NCBI GenBank assembly: GCA_018644665.1
Contig: JABGQA010000141.1
Coordinates: forward strand, 1 to 64,000
Direction: 5' to 3'
DNA: 64,000 nucleotides
DNA from: Candidatus Poribacteria bacterium
GTDB lineage: Bacteria > Poribacteria > WGA-4E > GCA-2687025
In this document: positions 53,034-62,390 of the stretch, piece after piece
Numbering within the stretch: the first letter of the stretch is position 1
How the letters are laid out: each line of letters begins with the position of its first letter
Notes under the pieces: model-generated
Told to the model about the DNA's origin: nothing
The model's input: only the letters and a program-made list of their open reading frames with translations
The model's database searches: none
Program-made: the position numbers and the translations under genes

Positions 53034-54788
53034 GTGGCCGACACGCTCCCCGATCCCATAGAGCCAGACGCGCCGGCGCACGAGTCTCCGCGACTCCGTC
53101 TTGGCGGGGACCGTGGCGGGCGGATCGCGGAGAGGGCGACGCTCTATACGGCGCTTGTCGCCGGCGCGTTCGTGTTCGCGCTCCCGTTCATCTGGCTGGT
53201 CGCCACAAGCCTGAAGTGGGACCGCGAGATATTCGCCGACCCCACGAACTGGTTCGACCGGCTGATCCCGCGGCTTCCGTACTACGTCGACCGAACACCG
53301 TACATCGCCGACGCCGACGCCGGCGATTTCGACCGCCCAGAGGGGATGGAGGAGACGTCGTGGCAGTTCCTCAAGGAACGCCTCGAGCCGATTCTGTGGG
53401 ACGCCGCGCAGCCGATACTCGTGCGGAACGAAACGCCGGATGCGCAGCGGAACGAGCTGAGACGGCATATCACGCGCGACCTCTGGCTGCGCATCCTCCA
53501 GGAGAAGCCTGACACGCTCTGGTCCGAGCCGATCAACCGCATACAGGCGGAGCTAACGTCGTCGGTCACAGAGGACAAAGTCGCGGCGGGCTCGCAACTG
53601 ATATACAGGGCGATTCGTCTCGGCTCGCCGACGGTCCAGGCGATGTCCCGAATCGAGCAGGGCGTCGGACAGACGCGCTGGTCCGGCACACGGAGCGACG
53701 CCAGGCTCGTGCCGGTAACTGATGAAGGCCGCCCGGCCACGGAGATATGGACCGACTACCGCTCCGCTTCACGCGGGCAATACGCGGCGTATCTCAGCAC
53801 GACGTTCACGTCCCCGACCCCGGCCGGCGAGATCCGCGCCATCACCATACCGATCCGCGGCGACGAATCGTACCACACGCTCACGGCCGAGGTCGGCCTG
53901 GGCGGGACCACCTACCGGAGCGACGAGCCTATCGTCCTCGAGAACTACCTGTGGCAGGAGGTGACGCTACAGGTGCACGGGGCCCGCGAGGAGCACGAAC
54001 GTGACAGCGTCGTTCTCGCCTCGGCCACGGACGGCGACCCTCGACCGGACGCGCGTCAGGTCACGGTGACGTTCACGCTGCGCCCGTCGAGCTACCCGCG
54101 CGCAGTGTTCCGCAAGTTCGCTCGGAACTACGTTGAGGCGGCGACTTTCATCAAGTTCTGGCTGTTCGTGAGGAACACCGCGCTGGTTACCGCCCTGAAC
54201 ATCGCAGCGCAACTCCTGTCGTGCTCGCTGGTCGCGTACGCGTTCGCGCGGCTCACGTGGCCGGGTCGCGACTACGTGTTCATGCTGCTCCTCAGCACGA
54301 TGATGCTGCCCGGACAGGTCACGATGATCCCGGTCTTCATGATCATGCGGAAGCTGGGGCTGTACGACACGATCCACCCCCTGTGGATAGGGTCCCTGTT
54401 CGGAAGCGCGTTCTACATCTTCCTCCTGCGTCAATTCCTTCTAGGGATACCGCGCGACCTAGAGGAGGCCGCGAAGATCGACGGCTGCGGGTTCTTCGGC
54501 ATCTACTGGCGGATCATGCTCCCGCTCGTGAAGCCGGCCCTGGCCGCAATCGCGATATTCCAGTTCATGGGTGCCTGGAACGACTTCCTGGGGCCGCTCA
54601 TCTACGTGAGCAGCGAAAGCAAGATGACGCTGTCGCTCGGGCTTCAGCTGTTCCAGTCGATGCACGCTACGGAGTACGGCATGCTCATGGCGGCGTCGGC
54701 GGTGATGACGTTGCCGGTCGTCGTGATCTTCTTCTTCGCCCAACGCTACTTCATCCAGGGCGTCACGCTGACGGGAATGAAGGGCTGA
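53034..54788 (+). CDS. MalG-type ABC permease with about 300-residue extracytoplasmic insertion
   Basis: 584 residues, four bases after the fusion gene. TM1 is ALVAGAFVFALPFIWLVATS (about 40-60). The segment to about residue 370 is hydrophilic and beta-rich (AITIPIRGDESYHTLTAEVG; EQ-rich helix at DKVAAGSQLIYRAIRL), where MalG normally has a loop of about 50. Five more TM segments follow, with the EAA motif LEEAAKIDGCGFFGIYWRIMLP. The insertion may dock with the tethered binding domain. Partner of the preceding gene in one importer. Confidence 0.88.
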   Translation: MADTLPDPIEPDAPAHESPRLRLGGDRGGRIAERATLYTALVAGAFVFALPFIWLVATSLKWDREIFADPTNWFDRLIPRLPYYVDRTPYIADADAGDFDRPEGMEETSWQFLKERLEPILWDAAQPILVRNETPDAQRNELRRHITRDLWLRILQEKPDTLWSEPINRIQAELTSSVTEDKVAAGSQLIYRAIRLGSPTVQAMSRIEQGVGQTRWSGTRSDARLVPVTDEGRPATEIWTDYRSASRGQYAAYLSTTFTSPTPAGEIRAITIPIRGDESYHTLTAEVGLGGTTYRSDEPIVLENYLWQEVTLQVHGAREEHERDSVVLASATDGDPRPDARQVTVTFTLRPSSYPRAVFRKFARNYVEAATFIKFWLFVRNTALVTALNIAAQLLSCSLVAYAFARLTWPGRDYVFMLLLSTMMLPGQVTMIPVFMIMRKLGLYDTIHPLWIGSLFGSAFYIFLLRQFLLGIPRDLEEAAKIDGCGFFGIYWRIMLPLVKPALAAIAIFQFMGAWNDFLGPLIYVSSESKMTLSLGLQLFQSMHATEYGMLMAASAVMTLPVVVIFFFAQRYFIQGVTLTGMKG

Positions 54789-54793
54789 CCGCC

Positions 54794-55654
54794 GTGCCTC
54801 GACTGACGATCCTCAACTCCATGGTTGGGTCGGACTTCCCGGCGGCCCTCGACAAGCACGTCGAGTGGGGTCTGACCGACGTAGACCTCAAGGACCAGAT
54901 CTTCGGCAAGGCCGTCGCCGACCTAACCCGCGACGAAGCTGCGAACGCCGCCCGGCTCATCGCGGACCGTGGCCTGACGACGCACTGCCTTTCGACCGGC
55001 TTCTTCTTCGCCGAAGTCGAGCGCGGCGAAGCGGAGTTCCGCCAGCGGTTCATGGAGCCGTTGGACGACCTGATCGTCGTCGCTCGCGAGTTGCGACCGC
55101 GTCTCGTCCGCCTGCTGGCCGCCCGCACAGCGCGCCGCGACGAACTCGCCCACGTCCAGGCGTACATCGAGGGCGACCACCCGTGGCTCATGCCTCTCTA
55201 CGCGGAGGCCGTGGCGCGACTGCAGGACGCCGGTCTCTCGGTGACGGTCGAGAACGAGGTCGGCGGCTGCATCCTGTCGAGCCCGGACGAGATTCGGTGG
55301 TTCTTCGAGGCCCTGGGGACTCCGGACGTCTGCCTAACGTGGGACGTGCAGAACCTGTGGCAGATGGGGAGCCCGCCGACGATCGCTGTGTACGAGTCGC
55401 TGCGAGACCTGATCGGGTACTACCACCTCAAGGGCGGCCAGAGCGGGCCCGGCTCTGACGACCTGAAGTGGCGGTCGTCGCTCGCTGACGCCTCGTGGCC
55501 GGTCGTCGAGATCACGCGTGAGGTAGTCTCGGACGGCGTGAGCCCCGTCATCTGCCTGAACCCGTCGCACGGCGCGGCCAGACCCGACGTCGACTTCACA
55601 GACATCGTCGCGCGCGACATCGCCTACGTGCGAGACGAGGTGTTCGTCCCATGA
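54794..55654 (+). CDS. Xylose-isomerase-like TIM-barrel (sugar phosphate isomerase/epimerase)
   Basis: 286 residues from GTG 54794, with AAGGG 9 bases upstream. HVEWGLTDVDLKDQIFGKA, LSVTVENEVGGCILSSPDE and VCLTWDVQNLWQMG carry the metal-binding Glu, Asp and Asn/His positions of the AP-endonuclease-2 family barrel; YYHLKGGQSGPG the late His. Such enzymes act on sugars or inositols downstream of import. Coupled by ATGA to the Gfo/Idh/MocA gene. Confidence 0.82.
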   Translation: MPRLTILNSMVGSDFPAALDKHVEWGLTDVDLKDQIFGKAVADLTRDEAANAARLIADRGLTTHCLSTGFFFAEVERGEAEFRQRFMEPLDDLIVVARELRPRLVRLLAARTARRDELAHVQAYIEGDHPWLMPLYAEAVARLQDAGLSVTVENEVGGCILSSPDEIRWFFEALGTPDVCLTWDVQNLWQMGSPPTIAVYESLRDLIGYYHLKGGQSGPGSDDLKWRSSLADASWPVVEITREVVSDGVSPVICLNPSHGAARPDVDFTDIVARDIAYVRDEVFVP

Positions 55655-56745
55655 CCTCGCCCATGCGCGAACCCGGCGAGATGCAGTACCAACGTGAAGC
55701 GGAGCGCCGCATCCGCGTCGGCATCGTCGGGGTAGGCTCGCATGCCTACCGCAACGTGCTTCCGACGCTCACGTACCTCCCTGTCTCCCTGGACGCTGTG
55801 TGCGACATCGACGCGGACCGCGCGCGCGTGACGGCCGCCCAGTACGGCGCGTCGCGGGTGTACACATCGACCGCCGAGTTGTATCGAGACGGCGATCTGG
55901 ACGCCGTGCTGATAAGCGTCTCGCCGCAACTGCACTCGGAATTGACGTGCGAGGCGCTCGACGCCGGCCTACACGTTTGGCTGGAGAAGCCGCCCGCGAT
56001 GCGCGCGGCGCAGGTCGAGGAGATGGAACGGCTCCGCGGCGACCGCGTCGTGGTCGTCGGGTTCAAGAAGGCGTTCATGCCCGCCACCCGCAAGACGCGC
56101 GAGATCGTGGCGGGATCGGACTTCGGCCGCCTGCGCTCGCTGCTCGCCGAATACCCGATGACCATCCCGGAGGACGGCGCCGAGACGCTTCGACGGGGAG
56201 ACTACGCGAACTGGCTCGCCAACGGCTGCCATCCGCTCTCGTTCATGCTTGCCGTCGGTGGCGATGTCGACGCCGTCACCGTGCACCGGGGTCGAAGCGG
56301 CGGCGGCGTTTGCGTGCTCGAATACGCCAACGGCGCGATCGGGAACTTCCACCTAGCCGACGGCGGCCGACTCCCGTTCGAGAGGTACACGGTCTACGGC
56401 GACGGCGGCCACATCGCCATCGAGAACTCCGCGCGGGTGTCGTGGCATCGTGGGATCCCGTTCAGCTACGGCCGCACCACGAGCTACGCGCCCTCCGGCG
56501 ACGACCACGGCACAACCGTCTGGGAGCCGCAGAACAGCCTGGCGACGCTGGAGAACAAGGCGCTGTTCACGCAGGGCTTCTACGACGAACTGCGGTACTT
56601 CTGCGACTGCGTCATCGATGGGCGCCAGGCGGCCGAAGGCTCCCTCGGCTTCGCGCGGGACGTGATGCGCGTGTACGAGGCCGCCCTCCTGTCCGACGGG
56701 GCGCGCGTGTCCGTGTCCAGCGCCACTTCCGGGCCGCCTGTGTAG
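55651..56745 (+). CDS. Gfo/Idh/MocA family oxidoreductase of the sugar importer operon
   Basis: 364 residues; the ATGA overlap with the isomerase indicates coupling. RVGIVGVGSHAYRNVLPTL is the Rossmann loop and VWLEKPPAMRAAQVEEM the EKP catalytic motif. NGCHPLSFMLAVGG carries the substrate-domain His. An extended N-terminus of about 20 residues precedes the fold. Acting together with the TIM-barrel enzyme it probably oxidises and isomerises the imported sugar. Last gene of the operon. Confidence 0.9.
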   Translation: MTSPMREPGEMQYQREAERRIRVGIVGVGSHAYRNVLPTLTYLPVSLDAVCDIDADRARVTAAQYGASRVYTSTAELYRDGDLDAVLISVSPQLHSELTCEALDAGLHVWLEKPPAMRAAQVEEMERLRGDRVVVVGFKKAFMPATRKTREIVAGSDFGRLRSLLAEYPMTIPEDGAETLRRGDYANWLANGCHPLSFMLAVGGDVDAVTVHRGRSGGGVCVLEYANGAIGNFHLADGGRLPFERYTVYGDGGHIAIENSARVSWHRGIPFSYGRTTSYAPSGDDHGTTVWEPQNSLATLENKALFTQGFYDELRYFCDCVIDGRQAAEGSLGFARDVMRVYEAALLSDGARVSVSSATSGPPV

Positions 56746-56995
56746 CGTTCCGCATGCCCCGCCGCGTCCCCGCGCCGGCGGCGTACAACGCGCGCTCCGC
56801 TCCAGCCCATCCCCGCACGCGTCGTGACGGCAACCCCTGCGACGACACGTTCGTATCACACGGTATCGCCGCGCTGTGGCGCCAACGCGCGGGCATCGTG
56901 CGGCCCGCCATTGACGTCTCCGCGTGACCGTCACCACAAGGAGTGTGACGGCGGCCATCCAGGCCGGCGGGAGCATAGGATACAGGGGAAGTGAT

Positions 56996-57358
56996 ATGGC
57001 GAATCCGGTAGTCCATTTCGAGGTGTCCGCGAAGGACGCCGCCGCGCAGCGCGAGTTCTACACGTCCGTCTTCGGCTGGGACACCACGGTCCACGAAGGG
57101 TCCAACTACACCATGCTGGACACGGGCGCCCGCGACGGCGGCATCGACGGCGGCCTGGGGCAGAACGAGCACGGTCAGTCGTTCGTCACCGTCTACATCC
57201 AGGTGGACGACCTGCAGGCATACCTGGACAAGGCGGCGTCATACGGCGCAACGCCCATCATGCCGCCGATGGACATCCCTGGCGGCGAGGGATCCGGCAG
57301 CATCGCGCTCTTCGCCGACCCGGAAGGCAACGTCATCGGTCTCTACAAGTTCGCGTGA
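56996..57358 (+). CDS. VOC/glyoxalase-like superfamily protein
   Basis: 120 residues from ATG 56996, AGGGGAAG upstream. One VOC module: NPVVHFEVSAKDAAAQREFYTSVFGWD, FVTVYIQVDDLQAYLDKAA and IALFADPEGNVIGLYKF (metal Glu region). Its closest style is the PhnB/glyoxalase-like bleomycin-resistance fold. Substrate unknown. Confidence 0.85.
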   Translation: MANPVVHFEVSAKDAAAQREFYTSVFGWDTTVHEGSNYTMLDTGARDGGIDGGLGQNEHGQSFVTVYIQVDDLQAYLDKAASYGATPIMPPMDIPGGEGSGSIALFADPEGNVIGLYKFA

Positions 57359-57510
57359 CATGCTCGTGTCAGAGGGCCGCGTCGGTGCAGGCGCAGCCCT
57401 CGGGCGCCCTCATCCCATGCGCCGCGTCTTGACGTCGTGGCCCGCCACGTGAATCCTACGCGCGGACAGAAGCCAACCGCCCGGGTTCCCAGTTGCGATG
57501 GGCCGATGCC

Positions 57511-58254
57511 ATGTCGCGCTCTTCTATCGTCCGTGCCGCCGTCGCCGTCCTTGGGGAAGGCGCCCTGCAATGGGCGTTCCCCGATGAGTGCAGGCACTGT
57601 GGAGCGCTCCTGGGCTCGTCGCCGACGCTATGCCGTGAGTGTTGGAAACAAATCCCGATGTGGGACCGGCGGCAAGACGCGACGCTGGACGGCGAAGCCC
57701 CAATGGAAGCGCGCGCCGCAACTCGGTATTCCGGCGCCACGCGCGACGCGATCCTGGCGATGAAGGGCGAAGCGCGCCTGGGTCTGTGCCGGCGGCTGGC
57801 GGACCTCATCGCCGACATATCGCCCGCGCTCTACGACTGGGACGAGTACGCCGCGCTCATTCCGATCCCCAGCCATCGCGTTCGACGCGCAGAGCGGGGT
57901 TTCAGCCAGACCGAGTTGCTGGCGAAGCGGCTGAGTCGCCGCGTCGGTCTACCCGTGCAGACGCGTTGGCTGCGGCGCGTGAAGGCGACGCGCCCGCTCC
58001 GGCTCTTGGAGGGGCGACATGAGCGCAGCGCGGAGGTGCGCGATGCCTTCCGCTGCCGCGCGATCCCCAAGGAACGCCATGGGAGCGCCGCGCTCCTGCT
58101 GGACGACATCGTGACCACCGGCGCGACGACGATGGAAGCCCGAAGCGCGCTGATCGACGCCGGTCTGGGCCGCGTGGACGTCATATGCGTTGCGCGCGCC
58201 CTTGGCTCCCCCGACGGTTCGTTTGACGACACTGACGATGCGGCCCGGACGTGA
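57511..58254 (+). CDS. comF: ComF-family phosphoribosyltransferase-like protein
   Basis: 247 residues from ATG 57511; a TTG at 57493 is possible. Zinc-ribbon Cys in ECRHCG and LCRECW (residues about 28-50), then the ComF core: YAALIPIPSHRVRRAERGFSQTELLA, RPLRLLEGRHERSAEVRDAF and the PRPP loop LLLDDIVTTGATTMEARSAL. Needed for DNA uptake in competent bacteria, though widespread in non-competent ones. No other com gene here. recX follows 12 bases after. Confidence 0.9.
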   Translation: MSRSSIVRAAVAVLGEGALQWAFPDECRHCGALLGSSPTLCRECWKQIPMWDRRQDATLDGEAPMEARAATRYSGATRDAILAMKGEARLGLCRRLADLIADISPALYDWDEYAALIPIPSHRVRRAERGFSQTELLAKRLSRRVGLPVQTRWLRRVKATRPLRLLEGRHERSAEVRDAFRCRAIPKERHGSAALLLDDIVTTGATTMEARSALIDAGLGRVDVICVARALGSPDGSFDDTDDAART

Positions 58255-58266
58255 TACCCTAAAGAC

Positions 58267-58911
58267 ATGAGCGAATACGCGACGATCACAGCCGTGCATC
58301 ACATCCCGCGCAAGTCGAGCCGGCGGCGTATCGACCTGCATGACGGGACGTCGTTCAGCGTCGATCTCGGGCTGATGACCCGGCGCGGTCTGCGCGTGGG
58401 TATGGAGCTGGACAGCGCGGCCCGCGAGTCGATCCAGGCTGAGGACGCCGGGACCCGTGCCAAGGCTACCGCGATGGATATCCTGCGAACGCGGCCCCGG
58501 ACGCGCAAGGAAATGCTGGACCGACTGGCGAAGAAGGGCTTCGACGAAGTCGCGTCGGAGACCGCTGTGTGTGCGCTGGAGGAACTCGGCTACATCTCCG
58601 ACGAGGAGTACGCCGACACCTACGTCCAGAGCCGCATGCGCGGGAAGCCCAAAGGGCGGTGGGCGATGCTCCGCGAACTCCAGGCCAAGGGCATCGACCG
58701 CACCACCATCGACCGGGCCCTCACCGCAGTTAGCGATGAGGACGAACGCGACGCGGCCATTCGCGTGGCCCGCCTGCAATTCGGGCGCTACCACACGCTC
58801 CCGCGCGACGTGGCGCATCGCCGCATGTACCAGTTCCTCCTGCGACGTGGCTTCGCGTACGAGCATGTCGCAACGGCCCTGCGCGAGGTCATGGGCTCCG
58901 GCCCCGCATGA
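58267..58911 (+). CDS. recX: RecX regulator of RecA
   Basis: 214 residues. The helical RecX repeats are clear: ILRTRPRTRKEMLDRLAKKGF, LEELGYISDEEYADTYVQSR, KPKGRWAMLRELQAKGI and YQFLLRRGFAYEHVATAL. An N-terminal beta region (RIDLHDGTSFSVDLGLM) is the usual long-form extension. RecX dampens RecA filament growth. recA itself is outside the window. Confidence 0.9.
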   Translation: MSEYATITAVHHIPRKSSRRRIDLHDGTSFSVDLGLMTRRGLRVGMELDSAARESIQAEDAGTRAKATAMDILRTRPRTRKEMLDRLAKKGFDEVASETAVCALEELGYISDEEYADTYVQSRMRGKPKGRWAMLRELQAKGIDRTTIDRALTAVSDEDERDAAIRVARLQFGRYHTLPRDVAHRRMYQFLLRRGFAYEHVATALREVMGSGPA

Positions 58912-58940
58912 CCCGTTGACCCTCTGCCTGGGGACACGCG

Positions 58941-59240
58941 ATGTTCGACTTCCTACAGATACTCATCGGATGCGGCACGGCGATCTCGCTGTTCGCGATC
59001 TACATGAACTACCGCCACAAGGGCGTAGGCATCCTGTTCGGCGGCGGCCGCCGAGTGCGACGGCGCGACATCGAGGACATGCAACGCGAGCTGAAGGCGC
59101 TGCGCGAGAACCTCGAAGGCATGCGCGTCGACTCCGAGAAGGCCCAGGAGATGATGGCGGACATCCTCCTCAGCATCGACGACCGCGACCGTGCGCTCCG
59201 AATCGGCGATCCTTCCGATCGTGAACTGCCCAGCTCGTAA
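58941..59240 (+). CDS. Small membrane-anchored coiled-coil protein
   Basis: 99 residues: one N-terminal TM segment (LQILIGCGTAISLFAIYM), a basic stretch, then a coiled coil (DIEDMQRELKALRENLEGMR, further heptads to DRDR). Arrangement recalls PspB-like small proteins, but I would not assign it. GGGGA precedes the ATG. Between recX and the methyltransferase pair. Confidence 0.65.
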   Translation: MFDFLQILIGCGTAISLFAIYMNYRHKGVGILFGGGRRVRRRDIEDMQRELKALRENLEGMRVDSEKAQEMMADILLSIDDRDRALRIGDPSDRELPSS

Positions 59241-59277
59241 CCGCCTCCCCTGACACCATCCCGGACGGAGCGTGCCC

Positions 59278-60237
59278 TTGTCCGAGCCACGGCGTCTCGC
59301 CGTCTGCATACGGCACGCCGGCAACGACCTCGTCGCGGCTGAGTGCGCCAACCTCACCGGTGGCGCGCCCGATGAGCACGGCCTTGCGCTCTGCGACGAC
59401 CTGTCTCTCGTCGCCCGGTCGGCGTACGTGCGTACGGGGGCCGACGTCATCGCGAGCGCCGAGACGTTGGACGCGCTCGTCGAGGGCGTGTGCGCGGCCG
59501 ACTTCGACGCTACCGCGTTCCGCATCGAGTGCGTGCGCACGACCGATCGCTTCGACATCTCCAGCCTCGACGCGATCATCGCCGTGGCCGACGGCATGCG
59601 GGGATTCTTCCCGGACCTCGACGACCCTGAGCATAGGTTCTTGCTCGCCATCCGCGATGACGGCTTCTGGTTCGGCGAGATCGTCACCGAGTTCACGCGG
59701 GCGTATCGAAGGCATCACGACAAGCCCTTCCAGACGTCGAACGCCCTCCCGCCGAGGCTGGCGCGCGCTCTCGTCAACATCGTCTCTCCCCCCGCGCGGG
59801 TGATCCTCGACCCGTGTTGCGGGAGCGGGTCGATCCCGATGGAAGCTGCTGACATGGCACTGACGGCCATCGCCCGCGACCGCAGCGCCGTCGCGGTAGG
59901 GAAGGCCCGGGGCAACCTGGCCCACTTCGGACACGCTGTCGATGTCGAGCAGGCGGATGCCCGACACTCCTTGCCCAGGGCAGACGCCGTCATCACCGAC
60001 CTGCCGTACGGCATCCAGCTCGACTACGCCGAAAACGAGGCGCGCGAGATCCTGGCGAGCTGTGCGCAGGCGGCTCCCGTCGGCGTCTTCGTGACCAAGG
60101 ACGACATCACGCCGATGCTCGTCGACGCCGGGTGGACGGATGTCGAGACGTTCCGTCACCGGAAGTGGACGCGCTACACGAAGGGCTTTGAGCGAACCGT
60201 GCACCGCGCCCGTAGCGGCGTCGTCGGACCTCCATGA
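59278..60237 (+). CDS. RNA/DNA methyltransferase (UPF0020/Trm11-like), paralog 1
   Basis: 319 residues. Start TTG 59278, with GGAG 7 bases upstream; a GTG at 59272 would leave only one base after the GGAG. The N-terminal 150 residues form a THUMP-like or ferredoxin-like domain; about 165-300 is a Rossmann methyltransferase with the SAM loop LDPCCGSGSIPMEA and the catalytic motif IVTDLPYGIQ (a DPPY-type). Family members methylate guanine N2 in tRNA or rRNA. Tandem with a close paralog 13 bases later. Confidence 0.82.
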   Translation: MSEPRRLAVCIRHAGNDLVAAECANLTGGAPDEHGLALCDDLSLVARSAYVRTGADVIASAETLDALVEGVCAADFDATAFRIECVRTTDRFDISSLDAIIAVADGMRGFFPDLDDPEHRFLLAIRDDGFWFGEIVTEFTRAYRRHHDKPFQTSNALPPRLARALVNIVSPPARVILDPCCGSGSIPMEAADMALTAIARDRSAVAVGKARGNLAHFGHAVDVEQADARHSLPRADAVITDLPYGIQLDYAENEAREILASCAQAAPVGVFVTKDDITPMLVDAGWTDVETFRHRKWTRYTKGFERTVHRARSGVVGPP

Positions 60238-60250
60238 GCGGTGGTGAACC

Positions 60251-61195
60251 ATGAGCGGATCGGCCACGACGTACTTCGCGATGTGCATCGAACACGAGGG
60301 CAACGAACTCATCGCGCGCGAGTGCCTCAACCTGACCGGGGCCGCGCCCGAGGCGGACGGCTTCGTCCTGTGCGATACGGTAGAGCATGTGGCGCGGTCG
60401 GCGTACGTCCGTTGGGGGGCGCGGTTCATCGCTCACGCGCCTACCCTCGACGCGCTGACGCGACTGATCGCCGCCGACCCACCGCGCGGACCTGGGTTTC
60501 GCATCGACTTCGTGGACGCCAGCGGCGCGCAGCCGGTCAAGCGACGCGATGCGATCATCGCCGTCGCCGATGTCCTGCAGGACCGGCCGAACCTCGACGA
60601 TCCGCGCCACGTATTCGTCCTGGTCGCACGGGAAGACGGCTTCTGGTTCGGCGAAATGGTCGCGGAGTGCGCTCACGACTACGCGAAACACCGTGACCGG
60701 CCGTACCGCACCTCGGCTGCGATGCCGCCGCGGCTCGCGCGGGCGCTCGTGAACATCGTTGCCCCACCCGCTACGAGCATCATCGACCCATGCTGCGGCA
60801 CCGGGACGATCGTGTTGGAAGCGTCGGCGCTCGGGCTTGGCGTGCAGGCAGGCGACATCAACCCGCGCATGGTCGGCATGACTCGAGAGAACGCGGGATA
60901 CTTCGGCCATGAACTCGAGCCGCGGGAGGGAGACGCGGCGTCCTGGGAGACGACCGCGGACGCTGTGGTCGCGAATCTGCCCTACGGTCGCAACCTCGAG
61001 GCGTCGGAGGAGAACGTGCGTGGGATACTGGAAGCGGGCCGGCGTATGGCCCCGGTCGGCGTGTACGTGACCCCGCACGATCTGAGCGAAACGCTGCGCG
61101 ACGTTGGGTATGCGAGCGTGGAGCTGTTACGGCACCCCAAGCACACGGGCTTCCGCGGGGGCCTCGTTCGGATCGTCCACATCGCGCGAGGTTAG
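60251..61195 (+). CDS. RNA/DNA methyltransferase (UPF0020/Trm11-like), paralog 2
   Basis: 314 residues, colinear with the preceding gene over its whole length: shared CIxHxGNxLxAxEC opening, AIIAVADxxxxxPxLDDP and DGFWFGEMVAEC. SAM loop IDPCCGTGTIVLEA; catalytic motif ANLPYGRNLE with Asn in place of the Asp of paralog 1, which may change base specificity. Looks like a tandem duplication followed by divergence. Confidence 0.82.
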   Translation: MSGSATTYFAMCIEHEGNELIARECLNLTGAAPEADGFVLCDTVEHVARSAYVRWGARFIAHAPTLDALTRLIAADPPRGPGFRIDFVDASGAQPVKRRDAIIAVADVLQDRPNLDDPRHVFVLVAREDGFWFGEMVAECAHDYAKHRDRPYRTSAAMPPRLARALVNIVAPPATSIIDPCCGTGTIVLEASALGLGVQAGDINPRMVGMTRENAGYFGHELEPREGDAASWETTADAVVANLPYGRNLEASEENVRGILEAGRRMAPVGVYVTPHDLSETLRDVGYASVELLRHPKHTGFRGGLVRIVHIARG

Positions 61196-61231
61196 TGGTC
61201 GCCCTCAGTGAGTGTGTTGGGTACCGCCTCG

Positions 61232-61322
61232 TGCAGGGCGCGCGTGAATGCCTTCCGTTACTGGGAAGGTTATGATGGAGTCCAGGCGTGACCCACAGAT
61301 CCCGTGCGGCAGACCGCGGGCC
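61232..61322 (+). repeat. Interspersed intergenic repeat, short copy between convergent genes
   Basis: CTTCC/GGAAG pairing (61251-61267) followed by GTTATGATGGAGTCCAGGCG and TGACCCACAGATCCCGTGCGG, matching the 50.2-kb copy. It fills the gap between the methyltransferase and the minus-strand operon. Confidence 0.55.
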
Positions 61323-61333
61323 GGGCCGGCCGA

Positions 61334-61558
61334 TCAGTCGTCGTACGGAGGCCGCTCGCGGTCGTCCGGCACGGAGTCGATAACCGTCAGGACGACGTGG
61401 AAGTTGTCGACATCCAGCGCGACGTTGAGCGTGAGCCCCTTCAGCGAGGCGCGGAACAGCGCGTCCTCCACGACCTTCCCCACCTCCGCTGCCTGGAGGC
61501 CGTCGTATTGGGCGCCGGGTCGGAATCGCTCGCGTAGGCGTTCGGCGTCACTCTTCAT
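61334..61558 (-). CDS. Small uncharacterised protein coupled to the TPR gene
   Basis: 74 residues from ATG 61558, overlapping the TPR stop by 11 bases. Sequence has a helical start (KSDAERLRERFRPG) and a strand-rich end (LTLNVALDVDNFHVVLTVI). No family recognised. The tight coupling suggests it works with the TPR protein. Confidence 0.6.
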   Translation of the reverse strand: MKSDAERLRERFRPGAQYDGLQAAEVGKVVEDALFRASLKGLTLNVALDVDNFHVVLTVIDSVPDDRERPPYDD

Positions 61559-62390
61559 CGGCGAACCCACCCCCGAGTTCCTCGATGTCGCGCAGCAGGT
61601 CCTCGCGGGTCAGCACGCGCTTGGAGAGGTCCTGCGCCGGGATGATCGCCTCGGTGTCGACCAGCGCCTCGAACTCGGGATTCCCACGCAGGGGCGCGAG
61701 ATGCTCGTCCGCGGCGGCCGTCCTCGCCCAGCCCGTGTTGATGATGATCGCGTCGCGTAACCCCTTGAGCGCGCCCTCCGTATCTCCCCGCTTCAGCCGT
61801 ATCACCGCCATGCAGTAGTGTGGAGCCGGCCAGTCGGGTCGCGCCTCTACCAGCGCTTCATAGTGCGGGAAGGCGTCGTCGTACCGTCCGTTGTGGAAAT
61901 ACACCTGCGCTAGGTCGAAGTGCGCGTCCGTGTACCCCGGCCGCAACTCCACCGCCTTCTCCCACATCTGGAACGCATCGGCGGCGTGTGCCTCGTGCTC
62001 GTCCGCGTACGCGCAGCCGAGATTGTAGTAGACGAACGCGTCTCCGGGGTCGATCTCGATGGCCGCCCGGTAGTGGCGTTCGGTCGCCTCGAGGTCGCCC
62101 ACTTCGCGGGCCTGGAACCCCCGCCGGATGTGCGCCTGCCGTAGGTTCTCGCGGGCGGTTTCGTCGGACGGGTCCATACCGCGCAGACGCGTGTAGAGCT
62201 CGTCTGCTGCGTCGTATTCCTGCCGGAAGAGGTGGATGCGTCCCAGCAGGTGCAGGGCGTCCGCGTTGTCGCCGTCGGAGTCGAGGACGGCCTCGACGAG
62301 CTCCACGGCCCCGTCGAATTCTCCGCGTTGGATCGCCTCATCGGCGTCGGCCAGCCATCGCCCGTGGCGCAAGCCGCGCAGCAGCTTCAT
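61548..62390 (-). CDS. TPR-repeat protein
   Basis: 280 residues from ATG 62390, with GGAGAG 9 bases upstream; its ATGA overlaps the kinase stop. About five TPR motifs (e.g. DADEAIQRGEFDGAVELVEA; HYRAAIEIDPGDAFVYYNLG; AVELRPGYTDAHFDLAQVYF) fill the protein. No signal peptide. Likely a protein-interaction scaffold; no partner evident apart from the small coupled gene. Confidence 0.82.
   Translation of the reverse strand: MKLLRGLRHGRWLADADEAIQRGEFDGAVELVEAVLDSDGDNADALHLLGRIHLFRQEYDAADELYTRLRGMDPSDETARENLRQAHIRRGFQAREVGDLEATERHYRAAIEIDPGDAFVYYNLGCAYADEHEAHAADAFQMWEKAVELRPGYTDAHFDLAQVYFHNGRYDDAFPHYEALVEARPDWPAPHYCMAVIRLKRGDTEGALKGLRDAIIINTGWARTAAADEHLAPLRGNPEFEALVDTEAIIPAQDLSKRVLTREDLLRDIEELGGGFADEE

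Noticed and set aside
50493..58935. Shared TTGACCCTCTG at 50493 and 58917 as a common operator
   Set aside because: The match ends after 11 bases and the second lies between recX and the small membrane gene with no matching -10 box; probably chance.
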